From assembly GCF_011761185.1 (NCBI RefSeq), contig NZ_JAAOYM010000001.1, positions 1,488,001 to 1,552,000 on the forward strand: DNA of 64,000 bases. Direction: 5' to 3'. The position numbers and the translations under genes are program-made. Source of the stretch: Saccharomonospora amisosensis (GTDB lineage: Bacteria; Actinomycetota; Actinomycetes; Mycobacteriales; Pseudonocardiaceae). The notes beneath the pieces were generated by a model, which saw only the letters and a list, made by a program, of their open reading frames with translations, did no database searches and had not been told where the DNA came from. This document shows, piece after piece, positions 41,215-56,413 of the stretch. Numbering within the stretch: the first letter of the stretch is position 1; the number at the start of each line of letters is the position of its first letter.

Positions 41215-42021
41215 TTACCCGGAAGGCTCGCCGCCCAGCCCCTCGCCATCGCCGCGTACGGGGGCCACGACCGGGTGGCCGCCGGCGGTGGTCAGCACCT
41301 CCACGGTCGCGCGGTAGTGCCGCCGCAGCACCTGTGGTGTCAGCACCTGGGCAGGCGGACCCTGCGCGGCAACCCCACCGGAGTCCAGTAACAGCAGCCG
41401 GTCGGCGTACTGCGCGGCGAAGGTCAGGTCGTGCAGCGTGGTGACCACGGTGGTGCCGTCCTCGCGGCGCAACCGGTCGAGCCGGTCCAGCAGCACCTGA
41501 GCGTGCCCGATGTCCAATCCGGACGTTGGTTCGTCAAGCAGTAGCAGGCTGGTGCGCTGTGCCAAAACCCTGGCCAGCACGGCGCGCTGCCGCTCGCCGC
41601 CGGACAGCGTGCGCAGCCTGCGGCTCGCCAGTCGCCGCAGGTCCAGTCTCGCCAGCGATTCCTCGACGATGGCCAGATCGGTCGCGCCCTCCTTGGCCAG
41701 CGGCCCCAGGTGCGGCGTGCGGCCCAGCAGCACGTAGTCGGTGACGGTGAGGCCGTCCGGCAGGATCGGGTTCTGCGGGGCGTAGCCGAGCAGCCTCGCT
41801 CGCCTGCGCCGGGTCAGCGCATCGCTCGCCGTGCCGTGCAGCGTTATCTCGCCACCGTGCCGCACCAGTCCGGCGATCGCCTTCAGCAGGGTGGACTTGC
41901 CCGCCCCGTTGGGACCCACGATCGCCAGCCAGCCACCCGGCTCGATCTCCGCCGACACCTCGCGCACCACCGGATCGGCCCCGTAGCCCGCGGACACCCC
42001 GCGCAGCCACACCGCGGTCAC
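41215..42021 (-). CDS. btuD: cobalamin/corrinoid ABC transporter ATP-binding protein
   Basis: A 268-aa ABC ATPase. VGPNGAGKSTLLKAI (Walker A), YAPQNP (Q-loop), LSGGERQRAVLARVLAQ (signature), LLLLDEPTSGLD (Walker B) and TTLHDLT (H-loop) are complete. It overlaps the permease by 4 nt (GTGA) and is last in the btuF-btuC-btuD operon. The sequence alone fits iron-siderophore, heme or B12 importers; the upstream cobalamin riboswitch decides for corrinoids. Confidence 0.88.
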   Translation of the reverse strand: MTAVWLRGVSAGYGADPVVREVSAEIEPGGWLAIVGPNGAGKSTLLKAIAGLVRHGGEITLHGTASDALTRRRRARLLGYAPQNPILPDGLTVTDYVLLGRTPHLGPLAKEGATDLAIVEESLARLDLRRLASRRLRTLSGGERQRAVLARVLAQRTSLLLLDEPTSGLDIGHAQVLLDRLDRLRREDGTTVVTTLHDLTFAAQYADRLLLLDSGGVAAQGPPAQVLTPQVLRRHYRATVEVLTTAGGHPVVAPVRGDGEGLGGEPSG

Positions 42022-43064
42022 GGCAGCCGTCCCCTCGATGTGCGTAGCACGATCGCGAAGAACGGCGCGCCCGCGAAGGCGGTGACCACACCCAGCGGCA
42101 GCTCTCCCGGCAACACCGTGCGCGCCACGTGGTCGGCGAGGATCAGGAACACCGCACCACCGATCAGCGCCAGCGGCACGATGACCCGGTAGCTCGATCC
42201 CGCCAGCAGCCGCACGATGTGCGGCACGACGATCCCGACGAACCCGATCAGCCCGCTGACCGCCACCGCGGCGGCGGTGGCCAGCGACGCCGCCGCGAGC
42301 AGCAGCAGCCGCACCCGGCCGGGCCGGACCCCGAGCGACGCCGCTTCCGCGTCGCCGAGCGCCAGCACGTCCAGCAGCCGGGCCGATGCCAGCAGCACGA
42401 CGGCCGCCAGCACGACGTAGGGCAGCGCCAGCAGCAGGTCGCGCCAGCTGCTGACGTTGAGCCCGCCCATCGTCCACGTGTAGACCTGCTTGATCGTGTC
42501 GGTGTTGAGTTGCTGGACGAAGGTCTGGATCGCGGTCAGGAACGCCGTTACGGCCACGCCCGCCAGCAGCAGTGTCGCGGTTCCTGAACCACCCGCCGAC
42601 CGCCCGACGGCCCAGCTCAACCCCACACCGGCGAGCGCGCCCGCGAACGCGGCAAGCGGCAGCGGCCCGATCAGCCAGCCGGTGACGGCCGGGGCGAACA
42701 CCATGACCACCGTCGCGGCCATCCCGGCGCCCGCCGCCGCGCCGAGCAGGTACGGGTCGGCGAGCGGGTTTCGGAACACGCCCTGGAACGCCGCACCCGC
42801 ACCGGCCAGTGCCGCGCCGACGAGACCAGCGAGCAGCACCCTCGGCACCCGCAGCTGCCACACGATCGCGGCCTCGCGTTCCGACAGCGGGGACACGCCG
42901 CCGCTGACCTGGGCGGCGATCTCGGCGAGGACGCGTTGCCAGCCGAGCTCACCCGCCCCGACCACGACGGCGAACACCACGGTGAACAGCAGCGCGAGCA
43001 GCGCGAGCAGCACAGTCCGTGGCCGCAGCCTCGTCGTGGCCGGGCGGGAACGAGCTTTGAGCAC
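42018..43064 (-). CDS. btuC: cobalamin/corrinoid ABC transporter permease (FecCD type)
   Basis: A 348-aa BtuC/FecCD-family permease with about ten membrane helices. RVPRVLLAGLVGAALAGAGA, QGVFRNPLADPYLLGAAAGAG and GLIGFVGIVVPHIVRLLAGS are family signatures; the last is the loop that contacts the ATPase. The start is GTG 43064, 2 nt after the btuF stop. It forms a dimeric channel for corrinoid import together with BtuD. Confidence 0.9.
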   Translation of the reverse strand: MLKARSRPATTRLRPRTVLLALLALLFTVVFAVVVGAGELGWQRVLAEIAAQVSGGVSPLSEREAAIVWQLRVPRVLLAGLVGAALAGAGAAFQGVFRNPLADPYLLGAAAGAGMAATVVMVFAPAVTGWLIGPLPLAAFAGALAGVGLSWAVGRSAGGSGTATLLLAGVAVTAFLTAIQTFVQQLNTDTIKQVYTWTMGGLNVSSWRDLLLALPYVVLAAVVLLASARLLDVLALGDAEAASLGVRPGRVRLLLLAAASLATAAAVAVSGLIGFVGIVVPHIVRLLAGSSYRVIVPLALIGGAVFLILADHVARTVLPGELPLGVVTAFAGAPFFAIVLRTSRGRLP

Positions 43065-43066
43065 GG

Positions 43067-44014
43067 CTACCGGCCGGCGTCGCGCACGGTGGACGACACG
43101 GTGCGGACGAAGTCGACGAGCCGGGGACCCCAGCGCGAGGCGATGTCGTCGCCCACCGCGACCACGCGGCCCTGCCTGACGGCGGTCAGCGTGTCCCAGC
43201 CGGGCCGCTCGGCGACCGTGTCCGCGCTCTGCCCGCAGCAGTTGGTGTCGGCGAGGAAGATCAGGTCCGGGTCAGCGCGCAGGATGTGCTCCGCCGAGAG
43301 TTGCGGGTAGCCGCCGAGCGCGTTGGGGTCGTCCTGGTCGGCGATGTTGCGCAGCCCGAACAGGTCGTAGACCCCGCCGATGAAGGTGGCCGAGGTGACG
43401 CTGTAGAAGCTGGGGTCCAGCTCGTGGTAGTAGCTCAGCTCGGTTTTCGGTGTGTCGGCCACGAGCTTGCTGATCTCGGCCTCGGTACGGCGCGCGAGTT
43501 CGGCCCCCTCCTTGGCGTGACCGGTGGCCTTGCCGACGAGTTCGAACTGCGTGTAGGCGTCGCGCAGCGTCGCGGGTGCGGGAAGCACCAGCGTCTTGGT
43601 GCCGGTCTTCGCCAGCGCCTTCGAAAGCTTGTTCTCCAGGTCGGACTCGACGATGACCAGGTCGGGGTTGTGGGAGGCGATCGCCTCCGGGTCGATGTTG
43701 AGCCCGGAAAGGGACGTGCGCGGCGCCTGCTCGGGGTAGGTGGACTGATCGTCGGCCGCGACCACCTGCTCGCCCGCGCCGACGGCGTACAGCGTCTCGG
43801 TCGTGGAAGGTGACAGCGAGACGATGCGCTCGGGCGCCGCCTCGAGGGTGACCTCGGGCGCACCCGAGGGACGAAGGGTGACCGGGAAGCCGTTCCCACC
43901 CCCTGCCGAGGCCGATGCGGGCTCCTCCCGCTCGGCGCAGCCGGCGAGGGCGAACAACAGCAACAGCGGTAACAGTGGCAACAGCGCCCACAGGCGCCGG
44001 CTGGAAGGCAACAT
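43067..44014 (-). CDS. btuF: corrinoid-binding lipoprotein BtuF
   Basis: A 315-aa class III solute-binding protein. The signal peptide ends in the lipobox LFALAGC (Cys 25), which Lgt would modify. The mature part has [36 protein letters not shown] and [11 protein letters not shown], typical of periplasmic-binding-protein type 2 vitamin B12/iron-complex receptors. It is directly downstream of the cobalamin riboswitch, which supports corrinoids as ligand. GAGG lies 5 nt before the ATG. Confidence 0.88.
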   Translation of the reverse strand: MLPSSRRLWALLPLLPLLLLFALAGCAEREEPASASAGGGNGFPVTLRPSGAPEVTLEAAPERIVSLSPSTTETLYAVGAGEQVVAADDQSTYPEQAPRTSLSGLNIDPEAIASHNPDLVIVESDLENKLSKALAKTGTKTLVLPAPATLRDAYTQFELVGKATGHAKEGAELARRTEAEISKLVADTPKTELSYYHELDPSFYSVTSATFIGGVYDLFGLRNIADQDDPNALGGYPQLSAEHILRADPDLIFLADTNCCGQSADTVAERPGWDTLTAVRQGRVVAVGDDIASRWGPRLVDFVRTVSSTVRDAGR

Positions 44015-44099
44015 GGAACCTCGACTGGTCGGCCGGCGCGGGCCGCGCCGGGACCGCGGGCCGCGATCGCGGACGCCGCACCCCTGCGCCGGAGGCGGG

Positions 44100-44235
44100 T
44101 GGCGTCAGCGCGAGCGGCAGGCGACCTGGCTCGAGGCCCGCTGTCACGGCACGTGTTCGTACCGGCACAACGGGTCCCATCACAGTTGCGGCACAGCGCC
44201 GGATTCACACCGGACTTCGCTCCCGCTCGCGTCGA
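44100..44235 (-). ncRNA. cobalamin (AdoCbl) riboswitch
   Basis: On the minus strand the conserved core reads AAGTCCGGTGTGAATCCGG (about 44201-44219), then GCCGCAACTGTGATG, and ends in the B12 box GAGCCAGGTCGCCTGCCG (44115-44132). Spacing and order match the Cobalamin riboswitch class. It lies in the btuF leader, about 85 nt before the ATG. High B12 should reduce expression of the transporter, probably by blocking translation, since no clear terminator follows. The ends are approximate. Confidence 0.9.
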
Positions 44236-44422
44236 AGGACGCTACCAGGCCGCGAAATTCGGGTAGACTCCATAGGACAAATCACCGGTAGTGCACAGTC
44301 CGTGCGCCAGTCGGGCAAGGCGCCCAAAACATCAAGAACATCGCCGTTCTCCGCAGCCAGATTGTTACGGTCGCGTGGGCGGAATGTGCACTTCGAACCG
44401 GTGCTCCCACGTTTCCCAGATG

Positions 44423-44428
44423 TTAAGG
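44423..44428 (+). promoter_or_regulatory. -10 box (TAAGGT) upstream of gltB
   Basis: TAAGGT lies 8 nt before an in-frame ATG at 44437 and 74 nt before the preferred start at 44503. It may start the gltB mRNA, or mark ATG 44437 as a leaderless start. The ~190 bp between the riboswitch and this box hold both promoters and no gene. Confidence 0.35.
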
Positions 44429-44502
44429 TCGCGCTAATGAGCGGGCCATCGTCGTCCCGTGCGCAGCACAAACCGAGCACGAAGACGACGCAGGAGGTCC
44501 CA

Positions 44503-49056
<4,554 letters not shown>

Positions 49057-49074
<18 letters not shown>

Positions 49075-49358
49075 GAATGGCGGAGCTTGCGTAGCGGTGG
49101 CCGCGGGTGCCGATCGGGTGTGGGTGTCCCACAAGGCACTGAGGCAGCCCGTGGCTGAGAATGGCGGAGCTTGCGTAGCGGTGGCCGCGGGTGCCGATCG
49201 GGTGTGGGTGTCCCACAAGGCACTGAGGCAGCCCGTGGCTGAGAATGGCGGAGCTTGCGTAGCGGTGGCCGCGGGTGCCGACCGGGGTGGGCCCCCGCTG
49301 TGGCAGGTTGTTGGGCCACAGCAGGGGAGGGTGTCCCACAGGACACTGGAGGCGGCCC
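49057..49358 (+). repeat. 84-bp tandem repeat at the gltB-gltD junction
   Basis: Units start GAGGCAGCCCGTGGCTGAG at 49057, 49141 and 49225 (period 84 bp). Two are near-identical; the third diverges after 49279. A final partial piece (49331-49358) repeats the unit's end and leads into gltD. Each unit carries a copy of the gltB-stop/gltD-start junction (GTGGCTGA). Because 84 is a multiple of 3, reading frame is preserved across the array on both strands. Confidence 0.9.
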
Positions 49359-49366
49359 GTGGCTGA
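49067..49366 (+). CDS. repeat-encoded 99-aa linker ORF between gltB and gltD
   Basis: GTG 49067 overlaps the gltB stop by 8 nt (GTGGCTGA), and its own TGA (49364-49366) overlaps the gltD GTG by the same 8 nt. GGAGG lies exactly 6 nt before both GTGs (49056-49060 and 49348-49352). The product is 28-residue repeats starting [17 protein letters not shown] and joined by VSHKALRQP, with no known fold. It may be translated only to keep GltD coupled to GltB. No homologue is recognised. Confidence 0.45.
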
Positions 49367-50867
49367 CCCGACCGGTTTCCTCGACCACGAGCGCGTCGAA
49401 CAGCCGAAGCGACCCAGGGACGAACGAGCCCGTGACTGGCGCGAGGTGTACGCCGACCTGGACCCGGAGGAGCGCAACCGGCAGGTGCGGGTGCAGGCGA
49501 CGCGCTGCATGGACTGCGGTATCCCGTTCTGCCATTCCGGCGGTGCGGGCTGCCCGCTGGGCAACCTCATTCCGGAGTGGAACGACCTGGTGCGCAGAGG
49601 CGAGTGGGAGCAGGCCAGTGAGCGGCTGCACGCCACCAACAACTTCCCCGAGTTCACCGGCAAACTCTGCCCCGCGCCGTGTGAGTCGGCGTGCGTGCTG
49701 GCCATTTCCCCGGCTTCCGGCGGAGCGGTGGCCATCAAACGCGTCGAGGAGACGATCGCTTCGCAGGCGTGGGAATCGGGATATGCCCGGCCGGAGCGGG
49801 CCGCGGCCGCCACGGGTAAGAAGGTGGCGGTGGTTGGCTCTGGGCCTGCGGGGCTGGCCGCCGCGCAGCAGCTCACGAGGGCGGGACACGAGGTGACCGT
49901 GTTCGAGCGGGACGACCGGCTCGGCGGCCTGCTGCGTTACGGCATTCCCGAGTTCAAGATGGAGAAGAAGGTGCTCGACCGCAGGCTCGCCCAGTTGCGG
50001 GAGGAGGGCACCACGTTCGTCACCGGCTGCGAGGTCGGCGTGGACCTCACGGTGGAGGAGTTGCGGGAACGCTACGACGCGGTGGTGCTCGCCGTTGGCG
50101 CGCTGCGCGGAAGGGACGACACCGCAACGCCGGGTCGTGAGCTGGCGGGTGTGCATCTCGCGATGGACTACCTGGTGCCCGCCAACCGGTTCTGCGAGGG
50201 CGACGGGCCTGCAGAGATCGACGCGGCCGGAAGGCACGTCGTCATCATCGGTGGCGGCGACACCGGAGCGGACTGCTACGGCACCGCCACCAGGCAGGGT
50301 GCGCTGTCGGTGACGCAGCTCGACCAGTACCCGCAACCGCCGTCCACTCGCGACGACGACCGCTCGCCGTGGCCCACCTGGCCCTACCTGCTGCGCACCT
50401 ACCCGGTGCACGAGGAGCGCGGGGAGCGGCTGTTCGCCGTCGCGGTGAAGCGCTTCCTCGGCGACGAGGAGGGGCGGGTGCGCGGCATCGAGTTGCAGAA
50501 GGTGCGCGTGGAGAAGGACCCGGGAACCGGGCGACGCCAGGTGGTGCCCACAAGCGAGGAAGTAGAAGAAGTTCCGGCCGACCTGGTACTGCTCGCGATC
50601 GGGTTCGAGGGCGTGGAGCACATGAGGCTGCTCGACGACCTCGGGCTGAAGCTCACCGGGCGGGGCACGCTTTCCTGCGGCACCGACTGGCAGACCGACG
50701 CGCCAGGAGTGTTCGTGTGTGGCGACGCGCACCGGGGCGCGTCGCTGATCGTGTGGGCGATCGCGGAGGGCAGGTCAGCCGCGCATGCGGTGGACAGCTG
50801 CCTCACCGGCTCCTCGGACCTACCCGCACCCGTGCACCCGACGGCGCTGCCGCTCGCGGCCGTGTGA
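49359..50867 (+). CDS. gltD: glutamate synthase small subunit GltD
   Basis: A 502-aa NADPH-GOGAT beta subunit. N-terminal cysteines for Fe-S clusters lie in RCMDCGIPFCHSG, GCPLGNLIPEWND and LCPAPCESACVL. FAD binding is VAVVGSGPAGLAAAQQL and GGLLRYGIPEFKM; NADPH binding is VVIIGGGDTGADC; and a C-terminal FAD contact is GVFVCGDAHRGASLIVWAI. It feeds electrons to GltB for glutamate formation. The GTG start keeps the family N-terminus [18 protein letters not shown]. Confidence 0.96.
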   Translation: MADPTGFLDHERVEQPKRPRDERARDWREVYADLDPEERNRQVRVQATRCMDCGIPFCHSGGAGCPLGNLIPEWNDLVRRGEWEQASERLHATNNFPEFTGKLCPAPCESACVLAISPASGGAVAIKRVEETIASQAWESGYARPERAAAATGKKVAVVGSGPAGLAAAQQLTRAGHEVTVFERDDRLGGLLRYGIPEFKMEKKVLDRRLAQLREEGTTFVTGCEVGVDLTVEELRERYDAVVLAVGALRGRDDTATPGRELAGVHLAMDYLVPANRFCEGDGPAEIDAAGRHVVIIGGGDTGADCYGTATRQGALSVTQLDQYPQPPSTRDDDRSPWPTWPYLLRTYPVHEERGERLFAVAVKRFLGDEEGRVRGIELQKVRVEKDPGTGRRQVVPTSEEVEEVPADLVLLAIGFEGVEHMRLLDDLGLKLTGRGTLSCGTDWQTDAPGVFVCGDAHRGASLIVWAIAEGRSAAHAVDSCLTGSSDLPAPVHPTALPLAAV

Positions 50868-50924
50868 ACCCACTGCCTGAGTCCTGCACGCCACTCGTGC
50901 CGCTGACCGCGGAGCCAGGAAGGG

Positions 50925-51302
50925 TCAGCCTGCCGACCACGCGAAGTGCCCGAGAGCCGCGGCAGCCAGGAGGAGAAACGCCACGGGGAAGGCGATGTTG
51001 TGGAACACCCGTGCCCGGATGTGGGTGACGACCGCTGCGATGAAGTACAGCACCAGCCCAACCGCGGCGGCGAGCCCGATGAGCCGCGGACCGAGCAGGC
51101 CGAGAACAAGCCCGGCGACCCCAGCCGCCTCAGCGACCGCGAGGTAGCGGATCCATTCGCGGCCGACTCCCACCTCGGCGGAGTTGCGCACCACGAACTT
51201 CGCGCTGACCGCCTTCGCGACGACTTCGAAAGTGTTCGCGGCGATACACAGCAGGGTGGCGACCAGTAGCCCGGTCGCGAGCACCGCGCTCAACCGGAGC
51301 AC
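50925..51302 (-). CDS. DoxX-like four-helix membrane protein
   Basis: A 125-aa protein with four membrane helices (starts LSAVLATGLLVATLLCIAAN; later AVAEAAGVAGLVLGLLG, LAAAVGLVLYFIAAVV and AFPVAFLLLAAAALG), typical of DoxX-like proteins. GTG 51302 has a weak ribosome site. A strong AGGAG site precedes ATG 51385, which opens a 31-codon frame (SVPIVRSAGNADAVLGRHG) ending just inside this gene, so the true N-terminus may lie there after a frameshift. It is divergent from an ECF41-type sigma gene, a common pairing. Confidence 0.65.
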   Translation of the reverse strand: MLRLSAVLATGLLVATLLCIAANTFEVVAKAVSAKFVVRNSAEVGVGREWIRYLAVAEAAGVAGLVLGLLGPRLIGLAAAVGLVLYFIAAVVTHIRARVFHNIAFPVAFLLLAAAALGHFAWSAG

Positions 51303-51468
51303 CGCCCCGGCTTGCCCTGCCGGGCTCCGTGGCGGCCGAGGACCGCATCGGCATTCCCCGCGGATCTGACGATCGGTACGCTCATGGCTGTCTCCTCACG
51401 CGTGTACTCATCGGGTATCGCTGTTTCACTTGTCTCGACGCTGCGCACGTGGGAAAGGTGACCAACCC

Positions 51469-52317
51469 GTGGAACTGGTCGAACAGTTCGAGGCGGCAAG
51501 GCCCCGGCTGGTATCACTGGCGTATCGGATACTCGGCTCGCATCACGATGCCGAGGATGTGGTCCAGTCCGCGTGGCTGCGCGTACAGGACACCGGATTG
51601 GCCGAGTTGGCCAATCCGGCCGGCTATTTCACCACGGTGACCACACGGTTGTGCCTCGATCAGCTACGGATCCGCGAGCGACGTGGCGAACTCCCGTTGC
51701 TGTCCAGCGAACTGCCCACCGAACAGGTGAGTGCCGACGAGGCGTACCTGCGCCGCGAAGATGTGTCCAGGGCGCTGCTGGTGCTGCTTGCCGAGCTTTC
51801 GCCGAGCCAGCGGGTGGCCTTCGTACTGCACGATCTTTTCGCCGTGCCGTTCGCCCAGATCGCCGACGTGCTGGACACCAGCCCTGCCTCGGCGAAGAAG
51901 CTGGCCAGCCGTGCCCGCGAGCGACTCCGCGGTGCCCGACCAGGCGAGGGTGGCCACAGCGCCGAACATTTCGAGATCATCGAGGCTTTCCTGGTGGCCG
52001 CGCGAGATGGTGACATCACAAGGCTCGTCACGCTGCTGGCTCCTGATGCCGTCCGCACGGCCGATCCGTTGCTGCTCCCCGCCCGCGCACGCGTTGAGGT
52101 CCGCGGAGCCAGGGCAGTCGCAGAGGAAACCAGGGCTTTCGCCGACCGGATCGCGGCAGCGGTGCCGGTCCTTGTCCACCGCCGCCCCGGTGCGCTGATC
52201 GCGCCTGGCGGCCACCCATACGCGTTCGTGCACTTCGAGGTCCAAGCCGGACTCGTCGTGAGGGTCGAGATCATTCCCTACCAGCCCGGCGCGGCGTCAC
52301 TGGCTGCCGTAGCTTGA
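51469..52317 (+). CDS. ECF sigma factor, SigJ/ECF41-type with SnoaL-like C-terminal domain
   Basis: A 282-aa protein. The sigma-2 region is EQFEAARPRLVSLAYRILG with AEDVVQSAWLRV; sigma-4 is ALLVLLAELSPSQRVAFVLHD and IADVLDTSPASAKKLASRARE. The extra ~110-residue C-terminal NTF2/SnoaL-like domain (IIEAFLVAARDGDITRLVTLL) defines the ECF41/SigJ type, where it modulates activity in place of an anti-sigma factor. Targets of this group are often a neighbouring oxidoreductase or DoxX gene. GTG 51469 is chosen. Confidence 0.85.
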   Translation: MELVEQFEAARPRLVSLAYRILGSHHDAEDVVQSAWLRVQDTGLAELANPAGYFTTVTTRLCLDQLRIRERRGELPLLSSELPTEQVSADEAYLRREDVSRALLVLLAELSPSQRVAFVLHDLFAVPFAQIADVLDTSPASAKKLASRARERLRGARPGEGGHSAEHFEIIEAFLVAARDGDITRLVTLLAPDAVRTADPLLLPARARVEVRGARAVAEETRAFADRIAAAVPVLVHRRPGALIAPGGHPYAFVHFEVQAGLVVRVEIIPYQPGAASLAAVA

Positions 52318-52487
52318 CCTGGCCGCCGGACTCGTGGGCAACGGCCGGGTGGCGTAGCCGGGCCACGCGCGTTCGCCGCAGCCGTGGTGGGTCCGTTCAG
52401 CCGCTTCCACCCAGGGCCGGTTGGCTGATTGCCAAGCCGTACTGATGGTTGGTTAATTACCTTCGATCGAGTTCGGCGAGAGGCGGC

Positions 52488-54873
<2,386 letters not shown>

Positions 54874-56220
54874 TCAGGGGCAGCGCTGGTACAGCGCCGC
54901 CAGCGACTTGCCGACGGCATCTGCGAGCGAGCCGACGTCCGGCACAGCCGACGCGTTGGCCTGCAGTCCGACGTGCAGGCTGTCGCGGTAGGTGGACACG
55001 GCGATCCCCAGCGCCTGGTGCGGGGCCAGCGGCACGAACGGGTACACCTCGCGCAGCCGGGCCCCGCCCAGCGAAAGCGGCAGTCCTGGCAGCGGCACGT
55101 TGGTCACGACAGTGTCGAACAGCAGCGGCGCTGCCCTGCCCGCGGCCTTGGTGGCCAGCCGGTGCACTCCGCAGGGCAGCCGGTTGGCCAGCACGGGCAG
55201 CGCGCCCGCGCCACGGTAGGGCCCGGCCCGCTTGTTGCTCTCCATGGTTTCGCGCACCGCGCACAGCCGTTCGACCGGGTCGTCGACCTCGACGGGCAGG
55301 TCGCACAGGTAACCGCTGAGCAGGTTCCCACCGTCCGCCGCCGCGCGCCCGCGCGTGCTCACCGGCACCAGCGCGCGCAGTGTCCGCGCGTCCGGCCGCA
55401 TGCCACGGTTGAGCATCCACTCGCGCAGCGCCCCGGCGAGCACGGCGAGGATCACGTCGTTGCCGGTGCCGCCGTAGGTCTTGCGCACGCGTTTGACGTC
55501 GGAGAGGTCGGCGCGGACGAACGCGAGCCGCCGCTGCCGGGAGTTGAGGGTAACGGTGGGGGAGATCGGGTAGGGCCGCGCCGCTCGCAGCACCGCCTTG
55601 GCGATGCCGGCCGATTCGGTGGCGTTGCCCAGCACGGTCGAGGCTGTGTCGCGCAACAGGTGCAACGGTGACCGCTGTGGATCCCGCTCGGCACCGGTCG
55701 GCTGCCGAGCCGGCCGCTGCCGTGTGCTGCGTGCCTGCTGGCCCGGCAGGATGTCGTCGAGCAGCCCGAAAGCGGCCTCGACGGCGCCGGTTCCGTCGGT
55801 GAGCGCGTGGTGGAACTTCAGCAGCATGGCGAACTCGCTGTTAGGCAGCCCGCTCACCAGCTGGATGTTCCACAGTGGAGCGCGGGGGTCGAGTGGGGTG
55901 GCGATCCACTCGGAGGTGAACTCCGCGAGCGCGTCGGGGCCGTAGGTGTCGCGCAACGTCTCCACCGCTATGTGCCGATCCGGGTCGAAGCCGGGGTCCT
56001 CCCGCCAGCGGGCGCCGCCGAACGGTGGCCACGAGGAGTGAACCCGCTTGCGCAGCACGGGAAGGCGAGCGGCGCGGGTGGCGAGCAGGTCGCGCAGCCT
56101 GCCCAAGTCGAGCGCAGCGGGTGGCTGGAAGGTGGCGACCGCCGCCATGTGCATGGGCGTCGTGTCGCCTTCCAGGCACAGAAACGCGACGTCCAGCGCG
56201 CTCAGCCGATCCGATGGCAT
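54874..56220 (-). CDS. wax ester synthase/diacylglycerol acyltransferase (WS/DGAT)
   Basis: A 448-aa acyltransferase. The active-site motif HHALTDG (HHxxxDG) is intact at about residue 136, and the N-terminal LSALDVAFLCLEGDTTPMHM and C-terminal NVPLPGLPLSLGGARLREVYPF are typical of actinobacterial Tgs proteins. It esterifies acyl-CoA to diacylglycerol or alcohols for storage lipids. GGGGAGA precedes the ATG by 6 nt. The 193 bp upstream, before the end of the kinase gene, contain nothing recognised. Confidence 0.92.
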   Translation of the reverse strand: MPSDRLSALDVAFLCLEGDTTPMHMAAVATFQPPAALDLGRLRDLLATRAARLPVLRKRVHSSWPPFGGARWREDPGFDPDRHIAVETLRDTYGPDALAEFTSEWIATPLDPRAPLWNIQLVSGLPNSEFAMLLKFHHALTDGTGAVEAAFGLLDDILPGQQARSTRQRPARQPTGAERDPQRSPLHLLRDTASTVLGNATESAGIAKAVLRAARPYPISPTVTLNSRQRRLAFVRADLSDVKRVRKTYGGTGNDVILAVLAGALREWMLNRGMRPDARTLRALVPVSTRGRAAADGGNLLSGYLCDLPVEVDDPVERLCAVRETMESNKRAGPYRGAGALPVLANRLPCGVHRLATKAAGRAAPLLFDTVVTNVPLPGLPLSLGGARLREVYPFVPLAPHQALGIAVSTYRDSLHVGLQANASAVPDVGSLADAVGKSLAALYQRCP

Positions 56221-56413
56221 GGGCGGTCTCCCCGCGGGTCGTTGCCGAATCGCTTCCCGTGACTACTTCACCAGTGGCACATGACGCATGCGTGGTCGCG
56301 GTGTTACCGACCCGCTAACCCTGTTGACCGCGGCAGTGGCGCGCGGCGCACACCGAACGAATCTACGGATGCCGCGTGGGGTGTGTCGACGTTGCCGGGC
56401 GAGGACCGCGCGG

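Noticed and set aside
43915-44502. Upstream extension of gltB by 196 codons
   Set aside because: It runs antisense through the riboswitch and btuF start, and the GltB propeptide and Cys 22 fix the start near 44503 (or 44437).
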